NCBI GenBank assembly: GCA_014237925.1
Contig: JABACB010000002.1
Span: forward strand, 1 to 47,969
Source of the DNA: Alphaproteobacteria bacterium
Lineage (GTDB): Bacteria; Pseudomonadota; Alphaproteobacteria; JABAAW01
Direction of reading: 5' to 3'
Length of the DNA: 47,969 nt
A model generated the notes under the pieces. It was given only the letters and a program-made list of their open reading frames with translations, ran no database searches and was not told the origin of the DNA. Within the stretch, counting starts at the first letter, position 1; each line of letters begins with the position of its first letter. Made by a program: the position numbers and the translations under genes. This document shows positions 8,551 to 16,447 of the stretch, one piece after another.

Positions 8551-8956
8551 AGATCGCAAGAAACAAGATCGCCACAAGAAGCAGTGTCGGAACTTCGTTT
8601 GCAACACGAAAAAACCTTGCCGAAAAACGATTCGCTCCTTCGATAAAATCCTTGCGACAGCGTGCCAAAAAGGCATGAAAAGCGCTCAAGACCACAAGAC
8701 ACAACAGTTTTGCCAAAAACCACCCTTGCATCCAAACACCCGCATGGCTTGCCAGTCCCAAGCCTGCAAGCCATGTCGCCACCATCGCCGGAGTCGTGAT
8801 GATTTTAAGTAGCCTAAGTTCCATCACCTCTAGCATCGCTGCCGATTCTTCGCTCGCGCCCACATGGTAGACGAACAGGCGCGGCAAGTACAGCAAGCCT
8901 GCAAGCCAGCTGACAAAGCCTGCCATGTGCAAAAATAACAGTAGCTTATAGATCAC
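8537..8956 (-). CDS. hemJ: HemJ, protoporphyrinogen IX oxidase
   Basis: Small four-helix membrane enzyme that oxidises protoporphyrinogen IX to protoporphyrin IX, the form found in many alphaproteobacteria. The start (LLLFLHMAGFVSWLAGLLYLPRLF) carries the conserved His and the LPRLFVYH motif. LKLLCLVVLSAFHAFLAR and RFFRVANEVPTLLLV follow as in the family. Length 139 aa is typical. It overlaps the hemH stop by 4 bp (ATGA), as the last gene of hemE-hemH-hemJ. Confidence 0.93.
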   Translation of the reverse strand: MIYKLLLFLHMAGFVSWLAGLLYLPRLFVYHVGASEESAAMLEVMELRLLKIITTPAMVATWLAGLGLASHAGVWMQGWFLAKLLCLVVLSAFHAFLARCRKDFIEGANRFSARFFRVANEVPTLLLVAILFLAIFKPF

Positions 8957-10068
8957 AAGTTTATCCTTACTGCGTTTTGTTCTGCGTCAGTCGATTCGAC
9001 AAGGAGGCAGGGACAATTCGTAAATTTTTTCGGACAAAAGCGTCTCGAATCCTCGCTCGCAACAGCTTGCGATTCATCGTCGAGTCGCTTGTCGATCGCT
9101 CGCGCCAAACCTTCGATGAACGCGCCGTCGGTGCCGACAGCAGGAGCACGCAGGTAGACAGGCACGCCGCTTTCGACGGCAACATCGAAATACTCTCGAT
9201 CCAGCTCGTAGAGCGTCTCTGAGTGTTCGGAGACGAACGCCACGGGAACGACGAGGATCGGACGCTGTTCTGCTCCTGCTCGACGAATCTCGTCTTCCGT
9301 GTAGGGTTGCAGCCATTTCATAGGGCCGACACGGCTTTGATAGCACAGACGCCAATCGCAAGACTTCGGCAAAGCGAGTTTGCTGACGACCGCTGCCACC
9401 GTTTGTTCGATGTGATGCTGATAGGGATCGCCCCGATCGACAAACTTCTGCGGAATACCGTGGGCGGAGAACAAAATTCGCAGGGGCTTCGATCCTTCAA
9501 AGATATTTTGTCGCTTTAAATTTTCCTCCACTGAACGACAGATGCCTTGGACAAAACCCGCCTCGGTCGGATAACAACACAACACTTTTGTTTCGCAAAA
9601 AATCTTTTTCGCAGCATAACGATACCACTGCTTCAGCGACGAAGCGGTCGTCGAGCTTGAAAACTGTGGATACAAGGGGGCAAGCAACACACGATCGGGC
9701 GACCATCGGCGTACCTTTTCCACAACCTCCTTACTCATGGGATGCCAGTAGCGCATGGCGATAAAAGTACGGATGTTTTCTTTCCGTATTGCGTTCAGCC
9801 TTTCTTCGATCGCTCGCGCCTGTTTTTCCGTGTTGGACAAAAGCGGAGAGCTTCCGCCGAGAGCTCGGTAAATCTTCGTCGCCGCTTTCGTTCGCAATTC
9901 CGAAATCAAATACGCAAGAGGGAGACGAACAATCCAAACCAGTCGGAGAATGGCAGGATCAAAAAACAAATTGCGAAGGAAAGGTTTTACAGAGGAAATA
10001 TCGTTCGGCGCTCCTAAGTTGAAAAGAACAACAGCGATTTTTTCCTTGTTTTTCAAAGACTTTTTCAT
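8953..10068 (-). CDS. hemH: Ferrochelatase
   Basis: Inserts ferrous iron into protoporphyrin IX, the last heme step. Visible motifs: VVLFNLGAPNDISSVKPFLRNLF at the N-terminus, YPQFSSSTTASSL, the catalytic-His box FSAHGIPQKFVDRGDPY, YQSRVGPMKWLQPYT, and VPVAFVSEHSETLYELD with the conserved Glu. The 371 residues include a short poorly conserved C-terminal tail after RAIDKRLDD. It starts on an ATG overlapping the hemE stop by 4 bp. Together with hemE and hemJ it gives three late steps from uroporphyrinogen; hemF/hemN is not in this window. Confidence 0.96.
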   Translation of the reverse strand: MKKSLKNKEKIAVVLFNLGAPNDISSVKPFLRNLFFDPAILRLVWIVRLPLAYLISELRTKAATKIYRALGGSSPLLSNTEKQARAIEERLNAIRKENIRTFIAMRYWHPMSKEVVEKVRRWSPDRVLLAPLYPQFSSSTTASSLKQWYRYAAKKIFCETKVLCCYPTEAGFVQGICRSVEENLKRQNIFEGSKPLRILFSAHGIPQKFVDRGDPYQHHIEQTVAAVVSKLALPKSCDWRLCYQSRVGPMKWLQPYTEDEIRRAGAEQRPILVVPVAFVSEHSETLYELDREYFDVAVESGVPVYLRAPAVGTDGAFIEGLARAIDKRLDDESQAVASEDSRRFCPKKFTNCPCLLVESTDAEQNAVRINL

Positions 10069-11087
10069 CGAAACTCTCTCACTACTTTGACAAGTTGTTC
10101 GACATGCTCAGGAGGCGTTTCCTTTAAAATACCGTGTCCCAAGTTGAAAATAAAAGGACGGTGCTGACATTGTTCGCAAATCTTTCTTGCCTCGTTTCTC
10201 ATGCCTTCTCCCCCAACTAACAAACGAACAGGATCAAGGTTACCCTGCAAAACAAGATCGCGTGGCAAAATCTCGTTTGCAAGCAAAAGATCGCATCCTG
10301 AATCCAGCGAAACACCGTCCAAACCCGTCTCGTGTGCATAGGCGAAAAGCTTGTTGCCCGCTTGCCTTGCAAAGCCCATGACAAAAGTTTCTTGTAAGGC
10401 ATCGACCATCGTTTTTGTCGGCGCGACAATCCATTCATGAAATTGCTCGCTATCGGCAAGCCCTGCCCAAGTATCAAAAATCTGCACCATATCCGCACCC
10501 GCCCGCACTTGCAAGCCCAAGAACTTGGACAAAAGCGAAGTCAGATAGGCGATCAAATCTTGAAAAAAACTCTTTTCCTGCAAAGCCAAACGCCGCAACA
10601 AGAAAAAATCTCTGCTCCCTTTTCCCTCCACCATGTAAGCCGCTAAAGTCCACGGAGCCCCGCAAAAACCGATCAAAGCAGATTCAGAAAACGATTCTTC
10701 ATTCATCTTCTCGCGCAAAAGAGACACCGATTCTGCCACGACTTGCAACTTTTCCAAAACATCCTCTTCTTTTGGAAAACAAAATTTTTTATCGACAGGC
10801 GATAAAAGAGGTCCTTGTTTTTCGTCAAAAACAACCGACAACCCCATCGCATAAGGAACAAGCAAAATATCGGAAAAAACAATCGCCGCATCAAAAAAAA
10901 ATCGACGCATCGGTTGTAATGCTGCTTCTACTGTTAAAGAAGGCGTTAGACAGAAAGAAAGAAAATTTGGCGACTTTTTGCGCAACAACCGATACTCAGG
11001 CAAATAGCGTCCTGCCTGTCGCATCATCCATATAGGAGGAACGCCCGTTTTTTCTTTAGCGAGCGTTTGGGTAAACAAAGTTTTCAC
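10065..11087 (-). CDS. hemE: Uroporphyrinogen decarboxylase
   Basis: Decarboxylates uroporphyrinogen III to coproporphyrinogen III. The signature PPIWMMRQAGRYLPEYR is at residues 17-33, the conserved Asp/Tyr region FFDAAIVFSDILLVPYAMG follows, then FCGAPWTLAAYMVEG and IFNLGHGI near the C-terminus. Length 340 aa is normal. It begins with GTG and leads a tight heme operon. In Caulobacter and Rickettsia prowazekii hemE lies on one side of the chromosomal origin, with the RP001/PPSR gene on the other, as here. Confidence 0.96.
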   Translation of the reverse strand: MKTLFTQTLAKEKTGVPPIWMMRQAGRYLPEYRLLRKKSPNFLSFCLTPSLTVEAALQPMRRFFFDAAIVFSDILLVPYAMGLSVVFDEKQGPLLSPVDKKFCFPKEEDVLEKLQVVAESVSLLREKMNEESFSESALIGFCGAPWTLAAYMVEGKGSRDFFLLRRLALQEKSFFQDLIAYLTSLLSKFLGLQVRAGADMVQIFDTWAGLADSEQFHEWIVAPTKTMVDALQETFVMGFARQAGNKLFAYAHETGLDGVSLDSGCDLLLANEILPRDLVLQGNLDPVRLLVGGEGMRNEARKICEQCQHRPFIFNLGHGILKETPPEHVEQLVKVVREFR

Positions 11088-11312
11088 AATGCTTTAAATA
11101 TACTTAAAAGAATTTAAATTTTTTATTTTTATTATTATTAGCCTGTGGATTGTAAGGAGAACCCTTCACATTCTTTCGTTTTAGGGGTTACATTAGTCTT
11201 TGTTCATGAGGAAAAGCTGTGTGATTTTAAGGGAAGAAAGAGGAAGATTTTTCTTCTTTCCTTTCTTTCACAGCTTTTCCCCTTGTTGTCAGAAGGTTTT
11301 GCTCTTATTGCT
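11088..11312 (+). other. Candidate chromosomal replication origin region (hemE-PPSR gap)
   Basis: AT-rich gap between divergent hemE and the PPSR gene, the same gene pair that brackets Cori in Caulobacter and the proposed R. prowazekii origin. It starts with three TTAA tetramers spaced 10 bp apart (11094, 11104, 11114) and a T/A-only run. A DnaA-box-like TCTTTCACA (11264-11272) and GTTTTCACA (11080-11088) each differ by one base from TTWTNCACA. A large inverted repeat (11210-11280) follows. TTAA spacing is N6, not the N7 of full CtrA sites. No perfect DnaA box is present in the gap. Confidence 0.5.
11210..11280 (+). repeat. 71-bp inverted repeat / hairpin in the origin candidate
   Basis: Twelve perfectly complementary bases (GGAAAAGCTGTG at 11210-11221 with CACAGCTTTTCC at 11269-11280). 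The left inner half is nearly all purine and the right inner half nearly all pyrimidine, so the stem can extend imperfectly. It ends 32 bp before the PPSR start codon. It could be a replication element, a transcript leader structure, or both. Confidence 0.8.
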
Positions 11313-12140
11313 ATGGTACCTTTTTGCTTGCATCTCATCTCCGATTCAACGGGAGAGACTGTTCAAAGTCTCTCTCGCGCGTGTCTTGCTCTTTTTCCTT
11401 CTGTTTCGACGATCGAGCATCTCCATCCCCTCATTCACAACGAGACGCGTATGGCAAAGGTGTTGCCTGTGCTGACAAAAGAACGAGGCCTCGTTGTGTT
11501 TTCTTTGGCTAATCTTCAACTCGCGCAACGTTTGCAAGATTTTTGCGAAGAACAAGACCTTCCTTACTTCTCTGTTCTTGAAGGTCCCTTGAAATCTTTC
11601 AGTCGTTTTTTTGAGATGTCGCCGCTGGAACAATCCGGCGCGCAGCACACAATGGACGACAACTATTTTCGTCGCATCGAGGCTCTTCATTTCACGATAG
11701 CGCACGACGACGGCAACGGATTGAAAACGCTCGATCAAGCCGATGTCGTTCTCTTGGGCGTTTCTCGCACTTCGAAGACCCCCACCTGTTTTCAGCTTGC
11801 CAATCGTGGTCTGCGCGCGGCGAATGTGCCTTTTGTTCTTGGTGTTCCTCCTCCTAAGGAGCTTACAGAGCTTGCCTGCAACAATGAAAAACCTGTCTTC
11901 TTTGGGCTGACTTGCGCTTGCGACCATCTTTTGGCTTTGCGCCGAAACCGTTTGCTAGCTATTGGCGGCAAAGATTACGACACCTATGTCGATCCTGAAC
12001 GCGTGCACGAAGAGATCACCGTAGCGCGGCAATTCTTCCAATCCTTGGGTGTGGTAAGGATGATCGATGTCACCCATCGTTCCATCGAAGAGACAGCCTC
12101 TTCGATTGCACGCGACTTGGAAAGAAAGCATGTCGGTTGA
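11313..12140 (+). CDS. Pyruvate,phosphate dikinase regulatory protein (PPSR / DUF299)
   Basis: Bifunctional kinase/phosphorylase family that controls pyruvate-phosphate dikinase or PEP synthase by ADP-dependent threonine phosphorylation. The start HLISDSTGETVQSLSRA is the family signature; the P-loop-like GVSRTSKTPTCFQLANRG lies near residue 150, and VIDVTHRSIEETA-type (here MIDVTHRSIEETA) near the end. The ATG at 11313 gives 275 residues, the usual length; upstream in-frame codons would put the hairpin region inside the protein. The orthologue RP001 flanks the Rickettsia origin. Confidence 0.9.
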   Translation: MVPFCLHLISDSTGETVQSLSRACLALFPSVSTIEHLHPLIHNETRMAKVLPVLTKERGLVVFSLANLQLAQRLQDFCEEQDLPYFSVLEGPLKSFSRFFEMSPLEQSGAQHTMDDNYFRRIEALHFTIAHDDGNGLKTLDQADVVLLGVSRTSKTPTCFQLANRGLRAANVPFVLGVPPPKELTELACNNEKPVFFGLTCACDHLLALRRNRLLAIGGKDYDTYVDPERVHEEITVARQFFQSLGVVRMIDVTHRSIEETASSIARDLERKHVG

Positions 12141-12795
12141 TAGCGCTTCCGAACTAATTTTGGCGTCTCGCAGTGTCGTGCGCGAAGGACTGCTCAAACG
12201 TTGCGGGTTACGCTTTTCTGTCGTCCCTGCGGACTTGGACGAGGAATCTTTTTTGGAGACATTTCGTCAAGAAGTGAACGATCCTCGGTCCCAAGATTTT
12301 GAATCTGCAGCGCGCAAGCTCGCAGAGATGAAAGCATTCAAGGTCGAAGGACAACTGGAAGGACAACAGAAAGATCAAGAAAACAACAGGTTTTATGTCA
12401 TTGGCTGCGACCAAATGCTCGTCTGCAATTCTGTGCTTTACGGCAAAGCAGCGACGCTCGAAGAATTGCGTCGCAATCTCAAAGCTTTTCGCTCTCAAGA
12501 ACATCGCCTTTTTTCTGCTGCTGCCGTTGTTTTTCGCGGCGTGCTGGTATGGAGCTATTGTGCTTCTGCTCGTCTTCTTTTGCGCGACTTCAGCGATACT
12601 TTTCTCGATACCTATCTCGAACGATTCGGAGAGCAGCTGCTTTCTTCCGTCGGCGGCTACAGAATCGAAGAAGAAGGCGCTCTCCTTTTTGCCAAGCTTG
12701 AGGCGGACCCCTATGTCGTACAAGGCTTGCCCCTTTTGCAACTCTTAGGCTTCCTCAGAGAGCAGAACTTGCAACAACCCCTTCTTGTGCCATGA
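12130..12795 (+). CDS. maf: Maf-like nucleoside triphosphate pyrophosphatase
   Basis: House-cleaning NTP pyrophosphatase of the Maf/YhdE/YceF group. LILASRSVVREGLLKRCGLRFSVVPADLDE covers the first substrate motif; YVIGCDQML corresponds to the catalytic VIGADQ box, with Cys in place of the usual Ala; GGYRIEEEGALLF and the terminal GLPLLQLLGFL follow. The gene overlaps the PPSR stop by 11 bp and the aroE start by 4 bp. Three 12-bp units insert EGQL/EGQQ/KDQE between the first motif and the ADQ box. Confidence 0.88.
   Translation: MSVDSASELILASRSVVREGLLKRCGLRFSVVPADLDEESFLETFRQEVNDPRSQDFESAARKLAEMKAFKVEGQLEGQQKDQENNRFYVIGCDQMLVCNSVLYGKAATLEELRRNLKAFRSQEHRLFSAAAVVFRGVLVWSYCASARLLLRDFSDTFLDTYLERFGEQLLSSVGGYRIEEEGALLFAKLEADPYVVQGLPLLQLLGFLREQNLQQPLLVP
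12346..12381 (+). repeat. Three 12-bp in-frame units in maf
   Basis: GAAGGACAACTG, GAAGGACAACAG and AAAGATCAAGAA follow in frame. They sit just before the conserved ADQ-type motif, in what should be a surface loop. Confidence 0.8.
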
Positions 12796-13691
12796 TTGCA
12801 ACAAGCCGTATCTCTGCCAGCACGCGTTTATGCGCGTTGCTCGGCAATCCCGTTCGTTATTCGCTCTCGCCTCGGATTCACAATCGCTGGTACGAAGAGC
12901 ACGATATCGATGCGGTTTATTTGGCGTTGCCTGTCGCGGAAGGAGAGGTGGCACAAACGCTGAGAACGCTCGCTAGGACAGGAGCGATCGGTGCCAACAT
13001 CACCGTTCCGCACAAACTTGAAGCCTTGAAAGCATGCGACCGTTTGACCAGCGAGGCGCGGCAGGTGGGGGCTGTCAACAGCGTTTTGTTTGAAGGGTCA
13101 GGCATGACAGGCGACAACACCGATGCGCAAGGCTTTGCCCAAGATCTACGCAAGCGTGCGGCTGGCTTCTCATGCGCGAAAGCATGCCTGTGGGGAGCGG
13201 GAGGAGCGGCTCGGGCTGTCCTTGTCGCTCTCAAGGAACTAGGAACGAAAGAAGTTTTGATCGTCAACAGAACACAAGAGAAAGCCCGTAACCTAGTTCG
13301 ATCTTTTGAAGCAGAAGATCCAAAAGGGAGCATGGCGTTACAATCGGCAGCTGCATGGCAGGAGAGGAGAGATTTTGTTTCGACAAGCGATCTTTTCGTC
13401 AATGCCAGCGCACAAGGCATGAAGGGAATCGCTTTGCGCGACGGCTACTTTCCAGATTTCGCCTCGGTCGTGAAAAGCGGCTTTTCCGAGAAGCTTGCCT
13501 ACGACTTGGTCTACAACCCGACGCGGACGTTGTTTTTAGACCTTGCGCGAAAAGCCAACATTCCGACGCTGGGCGGCATCGGCATGCTGGTTTGTCAGGC
13601 TGCCGCTTCGTTTGAGAAGTGGTTCGGCGTCGCTCCCGACATTTCAGAAAGATTTCTCCGTACGACAGCGGCGAGACTCGAACAAAACTGA
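12792..13691 (+). CDS. aroE: Shikimate dehydrogenase
   Basis: NADPH-dependent reduction of 3-dehydroshikimate in aromatic amino-acid synthesis. Substrate motif LLGNPVRYSLSPRIHN, catalytic Lys in NITVPHKLEAL, NTDAQGF, Rossmann GAGGAARAVLVAL, and NRTQEKA are all present in order. The tail GIGMLVCQAAASFEKWFG is typical. Length 299 aa is slightly over the usual 270-290. It overlaps maf by 4 bp, consistent with translational coupling. Confidence 0.95.
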   Translation: MIATSRISASTRLCALLGNPVRYSLSPRIHNRWYEEHDIDAVYLALPVAEGEVAQTLRTLARTGAIGANITVPHKLEALKACDRLTSEARQVGAVNSVLFEGSGMTGDNTDAQGFAQDLRKRAAGFSCAKACLWGAGGAARAVLVALKELGTKEVLIVNRTQEKARNLVRSFEAEDPKGSMALQSAAAWQERRDFVSTSDLFVNASAQGMKGIALRDGYFPDFASVVKSGFSEKLAYDLVYNPTRTLFLDLARKANIPTLGGIGMLVCQAAASFEKWFGVAPDISERFLRTTAARLEQN

Positions 13692-13699
13692 CTTATTTC

Positions 13700-14395
13700 A
13701 TGCGTATCGTTGCGCTGACAGGATCGATCGCTTCCGGCAAGTCTTTTGCGCTGACAGTTCTTTCTCGTCTTCGCGTGCATACTTGTAGTGCGGATGCCTT
13801 CGTTCACGACATTTTCGTTTCGGATACGAAAACAAAAGCAACCCTCCTTGAACACTTTCCAAGCGCGAGGGACGGCGCAGGTGGAATTTCTCGACAGCAA
13901 CTGGCAGCGCAGGTCTACCGAAGTGGCAACGATTTGCAGACATTGGAGAAGATCGTTCATCCTCGCGTTGTTTTTTACAGAAAGCGTTTCCTGCAACAAT
14001 GTCGCAGGCAAGGCATCCGTCTTGTTTTTTGTGAGATACCGCTGTTGTTCGAAAGTCCTTCGCGCGAAGCTTTTTCCGCGATCGTAATGACTTTCACCCC
14101 TTTTTTCCTGCGAAAACGACGCGCCTTCCAACGTCCCGCGATGAACGAACGACACTGGCGAAGCATTGTGCGAAGACAAATGCCCGATGCAAAAAAAAGG
14201 TCTCTTGCTAATGTTGTCGTATCGATGGGGCTTGGAAGGGCTGTCGGAGGACGCGGTATCGTCAGAGCCTTGTATCGTTGCCGCAACGGAAAAAAAGACA
14301 AAAAAAGACAGGGACAAGCGGGTGGTTTTTTCGACAAGGGACGAGAAAAACACGAGGCATTTTTTTCCTCTCATGATTCCAAAAACTTTTCTTGA
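13700..14395 (+). CDS. coaE: Dephospho-CoA kinase
   Basis: Last step of coenzyme A synthesis. The P-loop is GSIASGKS at residues 8-15; DAFVHDIF and VFCEIPLLFES follow as the CoA-binding and lid region, and RRQMPDAKKRSLA-VVVSMGLG matches the C-terminal family pattern (QMP...K...A, then a glycine turn). The ATG at 13700 follows aroE by 8 bp. The tail after residue 195 is Lys/Arg-rich and not conserved. In many alphaproteobacteria dnaQ follows coaE; here it does not. Confidence 0.88.
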   Translation: MRIVALTGSIASGKSFALTVLSRLRVHTCSADAFVHDIFVSDTKTKATLLEHFPSARDGAGGISRQQLAAQVYRSGNDLQTLEKIVHPRVVFYRKRFLQQCRRQGIRLVFCEIPLLFESPSREAFSAIVMTFTPFFLRKRRAFQRPAMNERHWRSIVRRQMPDAKKRSLANVVVSMGLGRAVGGRGIVRALYRCRNGKKDKKRQGQAGGFFDKGREKHEAFFSSHDSKNFS

Positions 14396-14630
14396 TGGAT
14401 TGTTGCGGCGGTTTTTTAAAAACAAGGATTTCTGTTTTTATGGATCCCTCGCTTCTCCTTTTTGTTTAAGGGAAAAAGGACGGTATTGGGTTGTTTTCGT
14501 GTCAAGGGCGAGCGGGAGGTTTTTGTCAAAGGTGTATTTTTTGCTGGAAGATCGAAATACTAATGTATGCATAACAAAATAACTTTCATTGTAGTTTTTT
14601 GAGGCGTGTGAAAAGATGGATTGTGAGATT
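14396..14630 (+). other. coaE-parB convergent gap
   Basis: Low-complexity, T-rich sequence between the 3' ends of coaE and parB. A 138-codon frame spans part of it but overlaps coaE out of frame and has no recognisable protein character. The gene expected here by alphaproteobacterial synteny, dnaQ, is absent. No clear terminator hairpin was found. Confidence 0.5.
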
Positions 14631-15611
14631 TTACGATCGACGGATTTTGCGTAAGAAAGGCTCCAATTGTGTCGTGTTGTCGTAAAAAATGGTGATTTTT
14701 CCTGCCTCAGAGATTGTTTTTCCGTGTTCGATTTGTGTTTTTAGCCCTAAGAGTTCTTCGATTTCTTGTTCTAGGGCTGTGATATTAGGATTTTTTTCTG
14801 TTTTCACATTTTTTTCCGTTATTTTTTCTGTTTTTTTGATGTTCTGTATCATTTTTTCGGCTTCACGAACGGTGACACCTTTCTTGACGAATCTTTCTGC
14901 CATCTTTTCTGCGTCGTCAAAGCCCACGAGCAACCTTGCGTGTCCTTCGGACAGAACGCCTTGCTGCAGTTTTTCTCTAACGCTCTGAGGGAGGGAAAGC
15001 AGGCGCATGCTGTTGGTGATGGTGCTACGATTTTTTCCCAGGGTTTTTGCCAAGTCTTCCTGTCGGTATCCGAATCGTTCGATTAAGTCCTTGTAGGCTT
15101 CTGCCAGTTCGAGCGGAGAGAGGTCTTCGCGTTGGATGTTTTCCACGATCGCCACTTCGGAGCGTTGCTTGGGGTCGAACTCCTTTACAAGCACAGGCAC
15201 TTCGTGCAGCCCCGCGCGCTGCGCGGCTCGCCAACGACGTTCGCCTGCGACGATGACAAAGCGGTTTTCTATCGTATCGTCTTGTTCTGTTTCATTTTTC
15301 TCTGCCTCATTTTGTTCTTTCGGGGAATCGGCGAACGATACGATCAAGGGTTGTAGGATGCCGTTCTTCTTGATCGATTCGCTCAATTCTTCCAAGGCTT
15401 GCTCGTTGAAGGTTTTGCGTGGTTGATGAGGGTTTGGTATCAGGTCGCCGATGGGTAGCATTCTCAGACGGCGGGCAGCAAAGCTCTCGTCGAGGGAGGC
15501 TGCGGACAAGGAGGAGGCGGCGCTAGAGGCGACAGCTGTGTCGAGGTTTTGCAAGTCGTCGCCGAGCAAAGCAGCGAGTCCTCTTCCCAGGTTACGCGCT
15601 TTTCCTTTCAT
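14631..15611 (-). CDS. parB: Chromosome-partitioning protein ParB
   Basis: Sequence-specific CTPase clamp that loads at parS and spreads. The start MKGKARNLGRGLAALLG carries the N-terminal ParA-stimulating Arg-rich motif. The N-terminal domain starts LRMLPIGDLIPNPHQPR, the CTP-binding box GERRWRAAQ is intact, and the HTH region (YRQEDLAKTLGKNRSTITN) follows; the C-terminal dimerisation domain ends the protein. A Glu/Asn-rich insertion lies just before the GERR box, and a Lys/Glu/Thr-rich repeat before the C-terminal domain. Start ATG overlaps the parA stop by 4 bp. A perfect parS is 1.1 kb upstream, in rsmG. Confidence 0.95.
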   Translation of the reverse strand: MKGKARNLGRGLAALLGDDLQNLDTAVASSAASSLSAASLDESFAARRLRMLPIGDLIPNPHQPRKTFNEQALEELSESIKKNGILQPLIVSFADSPKEQNEAEKNETEQDDTIENRFVIVAGERRWRAAQRAGLHEVPVLVKEFDPKQRSEVAIVENIQREDLSPLELAEAYKDLIERFGYRQEDLAKTLGKNRSTITNSMRLLSLPQSVREKLQQGVLSEGHARLLVGFDDAEKMAERFVKKGVTVREAEKMIQNIKKTEKITEKNVKTEKNPNITALEQEIEELLGLKTQIEHGKTISEAGKITIFYDNTTQLEPFLRKIRRS

Positions 15612-16447
15612 GATGTTTTCGCGGTTCGAGCCGTCAGAATTTCGAGCGCAAGCTTCTCGTAGGCGAGGTTTCCCGCGCACTGCGAATCGTAGAGGTGCGC
15701 CGGTTTGCCGTGTGAGGGTGCTTCCGAAAGGCGCACATTGCGCGGAATCAAGGTTTTGTAGACCTTGTCGCCCAAATGCGAGCGAGCGTCCTCGACGATC
15801 ATCTCGGAGAGGTTGTTGCGTTGATCGTACATCGTCAGCAAAACGCCCTCGATGGTCAAGCGCGGATTCAGCTTTGTGCGCACGCGAGCGATGGTTTTCA
15901 GGAGATGGCTCAAGCCTTCGAGCGCAAAAAATTCGCATTGCAAAGGCACAAGGATTGCATCGGCAGCGCACAGGGCATTGAGCGTCAAAAAGCCTAATGC
16001 CGGCGGGCAATCGATGAAAACATAATCGAACCGAGAGTCGCTCTGTTCCAACGCTTTTTTCAAACGCGTGAAGCGATCTTCCTGTTGCGCAAGCTCGACT
16101 TCGGCGCCGACAAGATCGAGACTGGACGGCACGATCTCCAATCGCGGAATTGCTGTTGCCTTGCGACAAGCGTCCAGCTCTTTCGTACGACAGAGCAGAT
16201 CGTAGCTTGTTGCAAGGGAGGGTTCTTGTCGCGTCAAGCCGAATCCTGTTGTGGCGTTGCCTTGCGAATCTAGGTCTACCACCAATACCGAGCATCCTTT
16301 CAACGCCAGGGCTGTCGACAGGTTGATCGCGGTCGTCGTTTTGCCGACCCCTCCTTTTTGATTTGCCAGCGCCAGCACGCAGCTCGCCTCTTGCTTTGAG
16401 CCTTCGAGGGGAGAAGAATCAGAGGGTTCGGAAGTTTGTTCTGTCAC
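15608..16447 (-). CDS. parA: Chromosome-partitioning ATPase ParA
   Basis: Walker-type ATPase that moves ParB-parS complexes. The deviant Walker A box KGGVGKTTTAINLS is near residues 31-44, then VLVVDLDSQGNATTG, FDYVFIDCPPALG (Walker B) and VPLQCEFFALEGLSHLL. The N-terminal 22 residues are Ser/Glu-rich and poorly conserved. The gene starts 29 bp inside the 3' end of rsmG, an arrangement common for rsmG-parA-parB clusters. Confidence 0.95.
   Translation of the reverse strand: MTEQTSEPSDSSPLEGSKQEASCVLALANQKGGVGKTTTAINLSTALALKGCSVLVVDLDSQGNATTGFGLTRQEPSLATSYDLLCRTKELDACRKATAIPRLEIVPSSLDLVGAEVELAQQEDRFTRLKKALEQSDSRFDYVFIDCPPALGFLTLNALCAADAILVPLQCEFFALEGLSHLLKTIARVRTKLNPRLTIEGVLLTMYDQRNNLSEMIVEDARSHLGDKVYKTLIPRNVRLSEAPSHGKPAHLYDSQCAGNLAYEKLALEILTARTAKTS

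Noticed and set aside
11094-11117. Canonical CtrA binding sites
   Set aside because: The spacer is 6 bp, not the 7 bp of the consensus, so I report it only as a phased TTAA motif.
14166-14582. 138-codon ORF after coaE (as a possible replacement for dnaQ)
   Set aside because: It overlaps coaE out of frame, has no exonuclease motifs and no credible composition.
14631-16295. Extended 554-codon reading of parB
   Set aside because: The upstream half runs out of frame through parA and has no protein character; the ATG at 15611 gives a canonical ParB N-terminus.
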